Assembly: GCF_042237075.1 (NCBI RefSeq)
Contig: NZ_JBCGDC010000020.1
Coordinates: 1-64,000 of the forward strand
DNA from: Polymorphospora lycopeni
GTDB lineage: Bacteria; Actinomycetota; Actinomycetes; Mycobacteriales; Micromonosporaceae
Reading direction: 5' to 3'
DNA length: 64,000 nucleotides
Part shown: positions 51,042-59,402 of the stretch, piece after piece
Layout of the letters: every line of letters begins with the position of its first letter
Position numbering within the stretch: the stretch's first letter is position 1
Made by a program: the position numbers and the translations under genes
The notes under the pieces: model-generated
Databases searched by the model: none
Told to the model about the DNA's origin: nothing
What the model saw: only the letters and a program-made list of their open reading frames with translations

Positions 51042-51779
51042 TCATTCGAGGAGGTGGGTCCGCATCGCCTCCAGTTGGGCCGGGGTGACGCCGGCGCCCA
51101 GCAGGTAGTTCTCGATCGAGCCGTGCCGGGTCCGCAACTCGGTGAGGAACAGCAGCATCGCCTGGGCCGGCGACGCCAGGAACGGCGCCGGGATCGGGTG
51201 GTCCGGGAACTTGCCGCGGATCCAGGCGGCGAACCGTTCCGACGCGGCCGAGGTCAGCGCGTAGTCGGCGGCGATGTCCTCGTCGCTCACCCCGAGCGTC
51301 GACAGCGTCAGCGCGCACACCACGCCGGTCCGGTCCTTGCCGGCGACGCAGTGCACCACGGCCGGCGCGGTGTCGGCGTCGGCGACGATCCCCACCGCCC
51401 GGCCGACCCCGGCCGCACCCGTCTCGGCGAGTTCGAGATAGCGGTCGGCGAGGTAGCGGCCGACGCCCAGCGTCTCGTCGTACGGGATCTCGATCCAGTC
51501 CCGGTGCTCGGGATGGATGTGCCGGTAGTCCAGGCCGACGAAGTCGGGCACCCGCCCGTCGCGGCTCACCTCGGTGGGCCGCCGCAGGTCGATGACGGTC
51601 CTGACGCCGAGCAGCGCGAACGCGTCGCGGTCGGCACCGTCGAGGCGGTGCAGCGAGTCGGAGCGGTAGAGCCGTTTCCAGCGGACCGTACGGCCGTCGA
51701 GACCGGCGTAGCCGCCGATGTCGCGGAAATTGAACATGGTCGAGAAGGACAGGGAACGGTTGACCGGGGTGACATCCAC
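51042..51779 (-). CDS. Protein tyrosine/serine phosphatase
   Basis: The 245-residue protein contains the P-loop HCVAGKDRTG (Cys-x5-Arg), with the NFRDIGGY motif near the N-terminus. This is the layout of the Y_phosphatase3 family, which includes mycobacterial PtpB and lipid/protein phosphatases. Start: GTG at 51779 is chosen; an upstream extension to 51818 has no conserved sequence. Its substrate is unknown. It converges with ilvE and lies divergent from the MFS gene. Confidence 0.9.
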   Translation of the reverse strand: MDVTPVNRSLSFSTMFNFRDIGGYAGLDGRTVRWKRLYRSDSLHRLDGADRDAFALLGVRTVIDLRRPTEVSRDGRVPDFVGLDYRHIHPEHRDWIEIPYDETLGVGRYLADRYLELAETGAAGVGRAVGIVADADTAPAVVHCVAGKDRTGVVCALTLSTLGVSDEDIAADYALTSAASERFAAWIRGKFPDHPIPAPFLASPAQAMLLFLTELRTRHGSIENYLLGAGVTPAQLEAMRTHLLE

Positions 51780-51864
51780 GCCCTCACCGTAGCGCCGGCC
51801 GGGTGTGGTGCGGGACACCGGAAAACGGAATGACCGCGGCCCCGTCCGGTGCTTACCGTACGTC

Positions 51865-53151
51865 GTGCACAGCTATCGCCGGGACCTGCAACTGCTGCGC
51901 GACAGGCGCTTCGCCCTCCTGCTCGCCGCCCGTACGGTCTCCGTGCTCGGCAGCGCCTTCGCCCCGGTGGCGCTGGCCTTCGGCGTACTGGAACTGGCCG
52001 GTGCGAACGCCACCACCCTGTCGGTGGTGCTGGCCGCCCAGGCCATTCCCCAGGTCGTGTTCATGCTCGCCGGCGGGGTGCTCGCCGACCGCTTCCCGCG
52101 CTACCGGGTGATGATCGCCGGTGAGGTGCTGTGCGCGGCGGCGTACACGGTGCTCGCCGCGATGCTGGTGACCGGGTGGGCGCCGCTGCCCGGCCTGGTC
52201 GTCGGCGCGGTGCTGTCCGGGATCGGGGTGGCGCTGTTCTACCCGTCGCTGGTCGGGATCGTGCCGGAGGTGGTCGCCGCCGAACGCCTCCAGGCCGCCA
52301 ACGGGCTGCTGCGGCTCGGCACGAACTTCGCCCGGATCGCCGGGTACGCCCTCGCCGGCGCCACCGTCGTGCTGGTCGGGGCGGGGCCGGCGCTGGCCGT
52401 CAGCGCCGCGATGTTCGCCGGGTCGGCCCTGCTGATCGCCGCGCTGCGGCTGCCGGCGCGGGTACGGTCGGCGACCGGAACGGGGACGAACCCGCTCGCC
52501 GATCTGCGCGACGGCTGGCGGGAGTTCGTCTCGCGGCAGTGGATCTGGGTCATCGTGCTCCAGTTCGCGTTCCTCGTCATGGCGCTGCAGGCGGCGCACG
52601 GGGTGCTCGGCCCGGTGGTGGCCAAGGAGGAGATGGGCGGGGCGGCGGCCTGGTCGGCGGTGCTCGCCGGCGAGGCGGTCGGCATGGTCGTCGGAGTGGT
52701 GATCGCGATCCGCATCCGGCCGCGCCGGCCGATGCTGGTGTCCGTGCTGCTGACCGTGCCGACCGCGTTGCCCTACCTGCTGCTCGGGATCTATGCACCA
52801 CTGTGGATGGTGGTGCTCGGGGCGGTCGTGATGGGCATCTGCTTCGACATCTTCGGCGTGCTGTGGGAGACCAGCCTCCAGCGGGAGATCCCGCCGGACG
52901 CGCTGAGCCGGGTCAGTTCGTACGACGCCCTGGGCTCGCTGATGTTCGGGCCGGTCGGGCTGCTGGTCGCCGGCCCGGCGGCGGCGGTGTTCGGCGCCCG
53001 CCCGACGCTGATCGCCTGCGCCGGGCTGATCGTGCTGTCGACGCTGGCGGCCCTGTGCTCGCCGGGCGTACGGAACATGCGCCTGAGCGATCCGGGGCCG
53101 GCCGCCGAGCCAGCCCCGGCGGCGGCCAAAGTCGCCGTACCGGCGGCCTGA
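51865..53151 (+). CDS. MFS transporter (3' end at a suspect assembly join)
   Basis: The 428-residue protein has about ten to twelve membrane helices and the cytoplasmic loop RFPRYRVM characteristic of major facilitator proteins. It could export a small molecule; the substrate is not predictable. Start: GTG at 51865 is chosen because the sequence before it is not hydrophobic, but the frame runs to 51805. The terminal coding segment (KVAVPAA) lies in a duplicated 49-base stretch, so the exact 3' end depends on correcting the assembly there. Confidence 0.88.
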   Translation: MHSYRRDLQLLRDRRFALLLAARTVSVLGSAFAPVALAFGVLELAGANATTLSVVLAAQAIPQVVFMLAGGVLADRFPRYRVMIAGEVLCAAAYTVLAAMLVTGWAPLPGLVVGAVLSGIGVALFYPSLVGIVPEVVAAERLQAANGLLRLGTNFARIAGYALAGATVVLVGAGPALAVSAAMFAGSALLIAALRLPARVRSATGTGTNPLADLRDGWREFVSRQWIWVIVLQFAFLVMALQAAHGVLGPVVAKEEMGGAAAWSAVLAGEAVGMVVGVVIAIRIRPRRPMLVSVLLTVPTALPYLLLGIYAPLWMVVLGAVVMGICFDIFGVLWETSLQREIPPDALSRVSSYDALGSLMFGPVGLLVAGPAAAVFGARPTLIACAGLIVLSTLAALCSPGVRNMRLSDPGPAAEPAPAAAKVAVPAA

Positions 53152-53266
53152 GCGGACAGTTCGGGAGACGCCGACGGGCCGGGGGGGGGGGGCCCCCCCG
53201 CCCGGGGAGGGTGGGTNAAGTCGCCGTACCGGCGGCCTGAGCGGACAGTTCGGGAGACGCCGACGG
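53129..53266. repeat. 49-bp duplication flanking a G-tract and an N (likely artefact)
   Basis: A 49-base segment starting AAGTCGCCGTACCGG and ending CGACGG occurs at 53129-53177 and again at 53218-53266, with a G/C homopolymer run and an N at 53217 between. Both copies include the MFS stop. The first copy breaks off where the second begins its strong hairpin, which suggests a failed extension across a stem and a wrongly joined contig. Confidence 0.85.
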
Positions 53267-53295
53267 CCGGCGGGGCGAGGCCCCGCCGGCCGTCG
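53261..53295. terminator. Strong hairpin after the MFS gene
   Basis: CGACGGCCGGCGGGGC (53261-53276) and GCCCCGCCGGCCGTCG (53280-53295) are perfect 16-bp arms with a three-base loop. It lies between convergent MFS and PRC-barrel genes and probably serves both. Confidence 0.75.
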
Positions 53296-53312
53296 AAGGT
53301 TCGGTCCGCCGC

Positions 53313-53807
53313 CTACATGATCTGCGGAGGCAGGGCGGTCGTGCCGGGGGAGCCGTACGAGTCGCCGTAGTGGCCACCCAGCTTCTCCCGGTACGCCGGA
53401 TCGTGGTGCCGGTCCGGGTCGAACTCGGGTGCGGCCTTGATGTGTGCCTTGTCCTGGTTGACGTAGACCTTCTGGTCATCGTGGTCGACGTGGTTGACCA
53501 CGCCGGCCGGCAACATCACCTTGTTGCCGAAGATCCACGGTCCGGTGTCGACCACGAGGTAGCTCGAGTTCACCTCGTAGCTCGCGGAATCGATCTTTCC
53601 GATCCCGCCGTCGGTGGCCTCCACCTTGTAGCCGACCAGGTCGGCACCGGTGACCCCGGCGTCTTCGCGGTAGCTCCATGGATCGAAGGCGCCCGCGGGA
53701 GGACCGCCCGGAACGACGCCCTGGGCGCCGTCGTACATCGGGTCCTGTGTCGGGTGCACCGGATCCTGGGTGCCGTACGGGGTCGTCTGAGGGTCGAGCC
53801 GGGTCAT
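53313..53807 (-). CDS. PRC-barrel domain protein
   Basis: The 164-residue protein has an N-terminal polar, Pro/Gly-rich region with repeated TQDP-like words. A PRC-barrel follows (ADLVGYKVEATDGGIGKIDSASYEVNSSYLVVDTG), then a His/Asp-rich tail. PRC-barrels bind RNA-processing or photosynthetic partners in other bacteria; in actinobacteria such small secreted-like proteins are common and often stress-linked. ATG at 53807 follows GAGGAGG. The substrate or partner is unknown. Confidence 0.8.
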   Translation of the reverse strand: MTRLDPQTTPYGTQDPVHPTQDPMYDGAQGVVPGGPPAGAFDPWSYREDAGVTGADLVGYKVEATDGGIGKIDSASYEVNSSYLVVDTGPWIFGNKVMLPAGVVNHVDHDDQKVYVNQDKAHIKAAPEFDPDRHHDPAYREKLGGHYGDSYGSPGTTALPPQIM

Positions 53808-53925
53808 CTGGCTGCCTCCTCTTCTCGACGTTGACTTTCCTCGGTCGAGAGGATTCCTACCCCGGTCCGGCCGCGGCGACACATCTTCATCGACGGACGT
53901 GCCGCCGGGCCGGGACGCGTCGGGG

Positions 53926-54456
53926 TCAGGCCAGGGCGGTCTCGGCGTCGAGGGTGACCGCGGCGGCGTGCACGACGGCGGCGATCCGCAGCGCCTCGTG
54001 CACCTGCTCACGGGTGAATCCCGTGCCGCGCAACGTCTTCTCGTGCGACTCCAGGCACACCCCGCAGCCGGTGATCGCGGAGACGGCCAGGCACCACAGT
54101 TCGAAGTCGCCCTTGTCGACGCCGGGCCGGGCGATGATCTGCATCCGGAGCCGGGCCGGGATCGTCGCGTACGACTCGTCGCCGATCAGGTGCTTGGCCC
54201 GGTAGTAGACGTTGTTCATCGCCATGATGGCCGCCGCGCCCTTGGCCGCCTCGACGGCTTCGGGCTTGAGCGTGCCGGCGGCCTCGGCGGCGATCTCCCG
54301 CAGCACGACCGGGTTGCGGGCGGCCACCGCGCAGGCCAGTGCGGTGCCCCAGGACTGTTCCGGGCTCAGGGTCGAGGTGCCCACGGTGGAGCCGAGGTTG
54401 AGCTTGATGTCCTTGGCGTAGTCCGGCAGGGCCGCCTTGATGACGTCGAGGCCCAT
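53926..54456 (-). CDS. ahpD: Alkylhydroperoxidase AhpD
   Basis: The 176-residue protein is all-helical with the CxxC active pair and following His in CGVCLESHE near residue 131, and an acidic residue upstream. AhpD reduces AhpC with electrons from a lipoamide carrier and is itself a weak peroxidase. The gene starts 3 bp after the ahpC stop, so the two are one operon, as in mycobacteria. Length and motifs are normal. Confidence 0.96.
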   Translation of the reverse strand: MGLDVIKAALPDYAKDIKLNLGSTVGTSTLSPEQSWGTALACAVAARNPVVLREIAAEAAGTLKPEAVEAAKGAAAIMAMNNVYYRAKHLIGDESYATIPARLRMQIIARPGVDKGDFELWCLAVSAITGCGVCLESHEKTLRGTGFTREQVHEALRIAAVVHAAAVTLDAETALA

Positions 54457-54459
54457 GGA

Positions 54460-55014
54460 TCAGGCGCCCGCGAGGAGCTTCTTGGCGTCGAGGGTCTCGC
54501 CGCCCTTGTTCCAGTTGCACGGGCACAGCTCGTCGGTCTGCAGCGCGTCGAGGACCCGCAGCACCTCGGAGACGTTGCGGCCGACCGAACCTGCGGTCAC
54601 CATCGCGAACTGGATCTCGTTGTTCGGGTCGACGATGAACGTAGCCCGCTGGGCCACCCCGTCCTCGCCGAGCACGCCGGCGGCGGCGGACAGTTCCCGC
54701 TTGATGTCGCTCAGCATCGGGAACGGCAGGTCGCGCAGGTCCGGGTGGTCCTTGCGCCAGGCGTAGTGCACGAACTCGGAGTCGACCGAGACGCCGAGCA
54801 CCTGGGCGTCGCGGTCGGCGAACTCGCCGTTCAGGCGGCCGAACTCGGCGATCTCCGTCGGACAGATGAACGTGAAGTCCTTCGGCCAGAAGAAGACGAC
54901 CCGCCACTTGCCCTCGTAGCTCTTGTTCGTGATCGTCGTGAAGGCGTCGTCGGCGTCGAGCGAGACGCAGGCGGCGAGTTCGTACTGCGGGAAGTGGTCA
55001 CCGACGGTGAGCAC
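54460..55014 (-). CDS. ahpC: Alkyl hydroperoxide reductase AhpC (peroxiredoxin)
   Basis: AhpC reduces organic peroxides. The 184-residue peroxiredoxin has the peroxidatic cysteine in FTFICPTEI and a resolving cysteine region ELCPCNW near the end. GTG at 55014 follows AGGAGG; the upstream extension to 55293 is not supported. A perfect palindrome lies 20 bp upstream. The divergent cimA leader and its attenuator occupy the rest of the interval. No oxyR gene is adjacent. Confidence 0.96.
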   Translation of the reverse strand: MLTVGDHFPQYELAACVSLDADDAFTTITNKSYEGKWRVVFFWPKDFTFICPTEIAEFGRLNGEFADRDAQVLGVSVDSEFVHYAWRKDHPDLRDLPFPMLSDIKRELSAAAGVLGEDGVAQRATFIVDPNNEIQFAMVTAGSVGRNVSEVLRVLDALQTDELCPCNWNKGGETLDAKKLLAGA

Positions 55015-55034
55015 GGTACCTCCTGGTGGGCCGT

Positions 55035-55053
55035 ATCTGGATTCGATCCAGAT
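55035..55053 (-). promoter_or_regulatory. Palindrome upstream of ahpC
   Basis: ATCTGGAT (55035-55042) and ATCCAGAT (55046-55053) are perfect 8-bp arms separated by TCG. It lies 20 bp before the ahpC start on the minus strand. A redox regulator such as OxyR is an obvious candidate, but none is in the window; Fur-type or LysR-type binding is also possible. Confidence 0.5.
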
Positions 55054-55218
55054 TTTGCCCGGCTCCTGTTTCGGTCCGATGGTGCAGTGATGAAGTGTGA
55101 ATCCTGTCACGGGCTGACAAAACGGACCGATCGACGGGGTCCACTGCGTCCCGAATCGGGCTTCCCGAAATATGGATTCCTGCTCTCGAATCCTGGCGGA
55201 GGTGGCAGAGTGTGACGG

Positions 55219-55251
55219 GTGAACAGCCTCGCCCTCATTATTGGCACCTAG
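55219..55251 (+). CDS. cimA leader peptide (MNSLALIIGT)
   Basis: A GTG-initiated ten-residue frame contains Leu, Leu, Ile, Ile (CTC, CTC, ATT, ATT) and ends with TAG. Citramalate synthase, which feeds isoleucine synthesis, is encoded downstream, so Ile and Leu codons are the expected sensor. The stop overlaps the first base of the next hairpin, exactly as in the ilvB leader. GGAGG at 55198-55203 is 15 bp upstream, so translation may be leaderless or weakly initiated; a CAGAGT -10-like word lies 7 bp upstream. Confidence 0.75.
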   Translation: MNSLALIIGT

Positions 55252-55280
55252 CGCGCCGGCAGCCCCCTCGCCGAGCGCGC
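55251..55280 (+). promoter_or_regulatory. cimA attenuator hairpin 1
   Basis: GCGCGC and CGGC (55251-55260) pair with GCCG and GCGCGC (55270-55280) with a single bulged A, around a nine-base loop. The left arm begins at the last base of the leader TAG. This is the position expected of a pausing or alternative hairpin governed by ribosome stalling. Confidence 0.75.
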
Positions 55281-55311
55281 AGACCTCCCGCATCCGCGGG
55301 GGGTCTTTTTG
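55281..55311 (+). terminator. cimA attenuator terminator
   Basis: AGACCTCCCGC (55281-55291) pairs with GCGGGGGGTCT (55296-55306) with one U-G wobble, and TTTTTG follows. It lies 54 bp before the cimA start. The arrangement of leader peptide, hairpin and terminator matches that before ilvB. Confidence 0.85.
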
Positions 55312-55364
55312 TTGGTCCGGACCCGCCGCGAATCGCCGCCCAACCGGCTCGAAAGGAACCTCCC

Positions 55365-56951
55365 ATGACCTACCAGGTGTACGACACGACGCTGCGCGAC
55401 GGGGGACAGCGCGAGGGAATCAGCTACTCCGTCGCCGACAAGCTCGCCATCGCCCGCCTGCTCGACGAGTTCGGCGTCGGCTTCATCGAGGGCGGCTGGC
55501 CCGGGGCCATGCCCAAGGACACCGAGTTCTTCCGCCGCGCCCGCACCGAACTCGACCTGAAACACGCCGTCCTGGTCGCCTTCGGCGCCACCCGCAAGGC
55601 CGGCGTCGCCGTCGGGGACGACCCCCAGGTACGCGCCCTGCTCGACGCGCAGACCCCGGCGGTCTGCCTGGTCGCCAAGTCAGACATCCGGCACGTCGAA
55701 CGGGCCCTGCGCACCACCGGGGCGGAAAACCTCGACATGGTCCGCGACACCGTCGCCTGGTTCGTCGCGCAGGGCCGCCGGGTCTTCCTCGACTGCGAAC
55801 ACTTCTTCGACGGCTACCGCCACGACCCGGCGTACGCCGGCTCGGTCGTCGCCACCGCGCTGGCGGCCGGCGCCGAACGGGTGGTCCTGTGCGACACCAA
55901 CGGCGGCATGCTGCCGTCGCAGGTGACCCGGGTGATCGGCGAACTGGTCGACCGGCTCGGGGTACCCGCCGAACGGTTCGGCATCCACTGCCAGAACGAC
56001 ACCGCCTGCGCCGTCGCCAACACCGTCGCCGCCGTCGAGGCCGGCGTCACCCACTTCCAGGGCACCGCCAACGGATACGGCGAGCGCCCCGGCAACGCCG
56101 ACCTGTTCGCCGTCGTCGGCAACCTGCAACTCAAGCTCGGGCTGCCCGTCCTACCGGACGGCTGCCTGGAACAGATGGTGCGCGTCTCGCACGCCATCGC
56201 CGAGATCGCCAACATCGCCCCCGACACCCACCAGGCTTACGTCGGGGCCGCCGCCTTCGCCCACAAGGCCGGGCTGCACGCGAGCGCGATCAAGGTGGAT
56301 CCGCTGCTCTACAACCACGTGGACCCGGCGGTGGTCGGGAACGACATGCGGATCCTGGTGACGGAGATGGCCGGCCGGGCCAGCATCGAGCTGAAGAGCC
56401 GCGAGCTCGGGCTCGACCTGGCCGGCCATCCCGAAGCCGTCTCCCGGGTCACCAACCGGGTCAAGGACATGGAGGCCGGCGGCTGGTCGTTCGAGGCCGC
56501 CGACGCGTCGTTCGAACTGCTGGTCCGCTCCGAACTCCCCGGCGCCGAGGTGGTCCGGCCGTTCACCTTGGAGTCCTACCGGGTCATCGTCGAGCACCGC
56601 GAGGACGGCGCCGTCGTCTCCGAGGCGACCGTCAAGGTCCGGGTACGCGGCGAACGCGTCATCGCGACCGCCGAGGGCAACGGCCCGGTCAACGCCCTCG
56701 ACGAAGCGCTGCGGCTGGCCCTGCTGCGCCACTACCCGCAGCTCAAGGGCTTCGAACTCGCCGACTACAAGGTCCGCATCCTGGAGGGCACGCACGGCAC
56801 CGGCGCGATCACCCGGGTGCTGGTCGAGACCGCCGACGACGGCGGTCGGGACTGGACCACGGTCGGCGTGCACGAGAACGTGGTCGAGGCGAGCTGGTGG
56901 GCGCTGGTCGACGCGCTGACGTACGGGCTGGCCCGGACCCCGGCGGCCTGA
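55365..56951 (+). CDS. cimA: (R)-citramalate synthase
   Basis: CimA condenses acetyl-CoA with pyruvate to give citramalate, a threonine-independent route to isoleucine. The 528-residue product is a DRE-TIM metallolyase: VYDTTLRDGGQREG near the N-terminus, GIHCQNDTACAVAN in the metal site, and a C-terminal LeuA-type allosteric domain (about 400-528) where isoleucine or leucine probably binds. ATG at 55365 follows GAAAGGA. Isopropylmalate and homocitrate synthases belong to the same superfamily; the GWPGAMPKD segment and the length favour CimA. Regulation by an upstream attenuator is supported by the sequence. Confidence 0.93.
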   Translation: MTYQVYDTTLRDGGQREGISYSVADKLAIARLLDEFGVGFIEGGWPGAMPKDTEFFRRARTELDLKHAVLVAFGATRKAGVAVGDDPQVRALLDAQTPAVCLVAKSDIRHVERALRTTGAENLDMVRDTVAWFVAQGRRVFLDCEHFFDGYRHDPAYAGSVVATALAAGAERVVLCDTNGGMLPSQVTRVIGELVDRLGVPAERFGIHCQNDTACAVANTVAAVEAGVTHFQGTANGYGERPGNADLFAVVGNLQLKLGLPVLPDGCLEQMVRVSHAIAEIANIAPDTHQAYVGAAAFAHKAGLHASAIKVDPLLYNHVDPAVVGNDMRILVTEMAGRASIELKSRELGLDLAGHPEAVSRVTNRVKDMEAGGWSFEAADASFELLVRSELPGAEVVRPFTLESYRVIVEHREDGAVVSEATVKVRVRGERVIATAEGNGPVNALDEALRLALLRHYPQLKGFELADYKVRILEGTHGTGAITRVLVETADDGGRDWTTVGVHENVVEASWWALVDALTYGLARTPAA

Positions 56952-56980
56952 CGCCCACGGCCCTGCCGGCCGGACGGGCG

Positions 56981-58018
56981 TTATCCGGCCGGCAGGGCCA
57001 GCTCGGCCAGCACCGCCCGGTGGTCGCTGCCGGCCACCGGGTGCACGGCGACCGCGCGCACCCCGATCCGCCGGTCGACCAGCACGTGGTCGATGGCCAC
57101 CGGCGGGATCGGGTCGCCGTCGTACGGGCCCCAGGTGCCGAGCAGCCCGGCACCCCGGGCGGCGGCCGCGTCGACGTACCCGGTGTCGATCAGGTCCCGC
57201 AGCGGGGCGTGGTCGAGGGTGGCGTTGAAGTCGCCGGCCAGCACCCGCAGCGGCCCGTCCGGGGTGGCCACCGGCTGCGCCGCCAGGTCGGTGCGCCAGT
57301 CGTCGATCACCGACAGGGCGTACGGCGCCGCCGGGTGCACCGACTCGGCCACCACCGCCGGCCCGCCCGGCACCAGGACCGTGCCGTACGCCTGGCTGAA
57401 GCCGCCGTCGTTCCACCGGATCCCGGTGTCGGTCAACGGGAACCGGGAGTAGAGCGCGGAACCCTGCGTGCCGACCATCGGGTTGGTCACCCGGTGCGGC
57501 AGCACGTCGGCGACCCCCAGCGCGTCGAGGGCGGCCTGCGTTTCCGGGCTGAACTCCTGCACCGCCAGCACGTCCACCCGCTCCGCCCGCACCAGCGCGA
57601 GCACCGCCGCCGGATCGCCCGCCCCGGCGAGCACGTTGCTGGTCAGCACCCTGAGGGCCGGACCGTCCGGCACCGGTCCACGGTCCGGCACGACCCGCGG
57701 CACGACCACGCCCAGCAGCGCCAGCGCGGCGACCGCCGCCACGCCGGCGGCCCACCACCGGCGCAGCGCGAGCGCCAGGACCACCGGCAGCACGCTCCAC
57801 GCGGCCACGTACGGGGTGAAGGCGACCAGTTGCACCAGCGGCCCCCGCTCCAGCCCGAAGAGCCGGACGACGGCCCAGAGCAGCCCGGGTACGGCGACCA
57901 GCCAGCACAGCACCGCCAGCGCCCGGGCGCCCCGGCGGGCCGGCCGCGCCGACACCCGTTCGACGCCCGCCCGCCCCACATCCACGCTCACCCGGCGCAC
58001 GGTAGCCGACCCCGTCAT
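56981..58018 (-). CDS. Membrane-anchored endonuclease/exonuclease/phosphatase family protein
   Basis: The 345-residue protein has three hydrophobic helices (about residues 30-110) and then an EEP domain with LTSNVLAG, QEFS, AGDFNA and SDHRAVLAEL, the metal-binding and catalytic motifs. Such proteins act as nucleases or phospholipid/phosphoinositide phosphatases at the membrane. ATG at 58018 is used; a GTG 28 bp downstream could serve instead. It converges on cimA with 29 bp between. Confidence 0.88.
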   Translation of the reverse strand: MTGSATVRRVSVDVGRAGVERVSARPARRGARALAVLCWLVAVPGLLWAVVRLFGLERGPLVQLVAFTPYVAAWSVLPVVLALALRRWWAAGVAAVAALALLGVVVPRVVPDRGPVPDGPALRVLTSNVLAGAGDPAAVLALVRAERVDVLAVQEFSPETQAALDALGVADVLPHRVTNPMVGTQGSALYSRFPLTDTGIRWNDGGFSQAYGTVLVPGGPAVVAESVHPAAPYALSVIDDWRTDLAAQPVATPDGPLRVLAGDFNATLDHAPLRDLIDTGYVDAAAARGAGLLGTWGPYDGDPIPPVAIDHVLVDRRIGVRAVAVHPVAGSDHRAVLAELALPAG

Positions 58019-58146
58019 CCGCCCGGCCGGGAAACCGTCCCGCTTCCTTCGGCCCGCTTTCGGTCCGTCCTGGTGACATGTGGCAGACGGGCGCACCGGC
58101 CTGCCGGCCGGGGGCGCCACACGCGCGACGGAGGGGAACCGACACG

Positions 58147-58341
58147 ATGCGGATCAAGACCATCGCCGGGCTGGCGTTCGCCGGGGCGGCCGCCGCGGCC
58201 GGGACCTTCGGCGGCATCGCCCACGCCGCCGACCAGTGGCACCCGGAACCCGTGCTGCAGATCGTGACCGACGCGCCCGAGCCGGGCGCCGGGCGCGACT
58301 GCCCCGGGAAGGCCACCGACACCCCGGCGGCCGACCTGTGA
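58147..58341 (+). CDS. Small secreted protein overlapping moxR
   Basis: This 64-residue protein has a signal peptide (MRIKTIAGLAFAGAAAAAGT, cleavage likely after AHA) and a mature part of about 38 residues rich in Pro, Asp and Ala with a single Cys. The ribosome site GGAGGGGA precedes ATG 58147. Its stop overlaps the next start (GTGA), indicating a coupled operon with MoxR, DUF58 and VWA genes. No family is recognised; a role in the surface system is suggested only by position. Confidence 0.7.
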   Translation: MRIKTIAGLAFAGAAAAAGTFGGIAHAADQWHPEPVLQIVTDAPEPGAGRDCPGKATDTPAADL

Positions 58342-59402
58342 GCGCCGCCGACGCGACCGGCGAGATCCCGGTCGCCACCATCGACCGGGCCAAGACCGAC
58401 GGCCGTACGGCCACCGAACTCGAACAGACCCTCTTCGAGGTCAAGCGGGTCATCGTCGGGCAGGACCGGCTGGTCGAGCGGCTGCTCACCGCGCTGCTCG
58501 CCGAGGGGCACTGCCTGCTGGAGGGCGTACCCGGGGTGGCCAAGACGCTGGCCGCGCAGACCCTGGCCACCGCGGTCGGCGGCACCTTCTCCCGGGTCCA
58601 GTTCACCCCCGACCTGGTGCCGTCCGACATCGTCGGCACCCGCATCTACCGGGCGTCCAAAGAGGACTTCGATGTCGAGCTGGGCCCCGTCATGGCCAAC
58701 CTCGTCCTCGCCGACGAGATCAACCGGGCCCCGGCGAAGGTGCAGTCGGCGCTGCTGGAGGCGATGGCCGAACGCCAGGTCTCCATCGGCGGCCGCAGCT
58801 ATCCGGTGCCCGACCCGTTCCTCGTCCTGGCCACCCAGAACCCGATCGAGTCCGAGGGCGTCTACCAGCTCCCGGAGGCGCAGCGGGAGCGGTTCCTGAT
58901 GAAGGTCGTCGTCGGCTACCCGAGCGACGAGGAGGAACTCGGCATCCTCTACCGGATGGGCACCGCCCGCCCGGCGTCGCGCCGGGTCCTCGACACCGAC
59001 CGGCTGCGCACCCTCCAGGAGGCGGCCCGTGGCGTGTTCGTGCACCACGCGCTGGCCGAGTACGTCGTACGGCTGGTGCTCGCCACCCGCGACCCGGCCC
59101 GGTTCGGCCTGCCGGAGGTGGTGCCACTGCTGGCGTACGGGGCGAGTCCCCGGGCCACCCTCGGGCTGGTCGCCGCCGCGCGCGGCCTGGCCCTGCTGCG
59201 GGGCCGCGACTACGTGCTGCCGGAGGACGTCAAGGAACTGGCCGTCGACGTCGTCGCGCACCGGCTGGTGCTCTCCTTCGACGCGGTCGCCGACGGCGTC
59301 GCCGCCGAGTCGATCGTGCGCCGCGTCGTCGAGGTCGTCCCGCCGCCCCGGATCGCCCCGGCCCAGGACGTCCGCCGCGTCGGTATGCCGGCGGCGGCAT
59401 GA
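58338..59402 (+). CDS. MoxR-type AAA+ ATPase
   Basis: The 354-residue ATPase has Walker A GVPGVAKT and Walker B VLADEINRAP, with the AAA_3 core and AAA_lid_2 helical domain. MoxR ATPases act as chaperones that load or activate VWA-domain proteins. GTG at 58338 was chosen because it overlaps the preceding stop; the frame to 58080 runs through the small secreted gene. Walker A, GVPGVAKT, is near residue 63. Confidence 0.95.
   Translation: MSAADATGEIPVATIDRAKTDGRTATELEQTLFEVKRVIVGQDRLVERLLTALLAEGHCLLEGVPGVAKTLAAQTLATAVGGTFSRVQFTPDLVPSDIVGTRIYRASKEDFDVELGPVMANLVLADEINRAPAKVQSALLEAMAERQVSIGGRSYPVPDPFLVLATQNPIESEGVYQLPEAQRERFLMKVVVGYPSDEEELGILYRMGTARPASRRVLDTDRLRTLQEAARGVFVHHALAEYVVRLVLATRDPARFGLPEVVPLLAYGASPRATLGLVAAARGLALLRGRDYVLPEDVKELAVDVVAHRLVLSFDAVADGVAAESIVRRVVEVVPPPRIAPAQDVRRVGMPAAA

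Noticed and set aside
55160..55205. TCGAATCC-like word resembling a tRNA T-arm upstream of cimA
   Set aside because: No acceptor, anticodon or D-arm pairing could be found around it.
55241..58267. 1008-codon plus-strand frame across cimA and the EEP gene
   Set aside because: Arg/Pro-rich shadow of cimA and of the opposite-strand EEP gene with no conserved motif.
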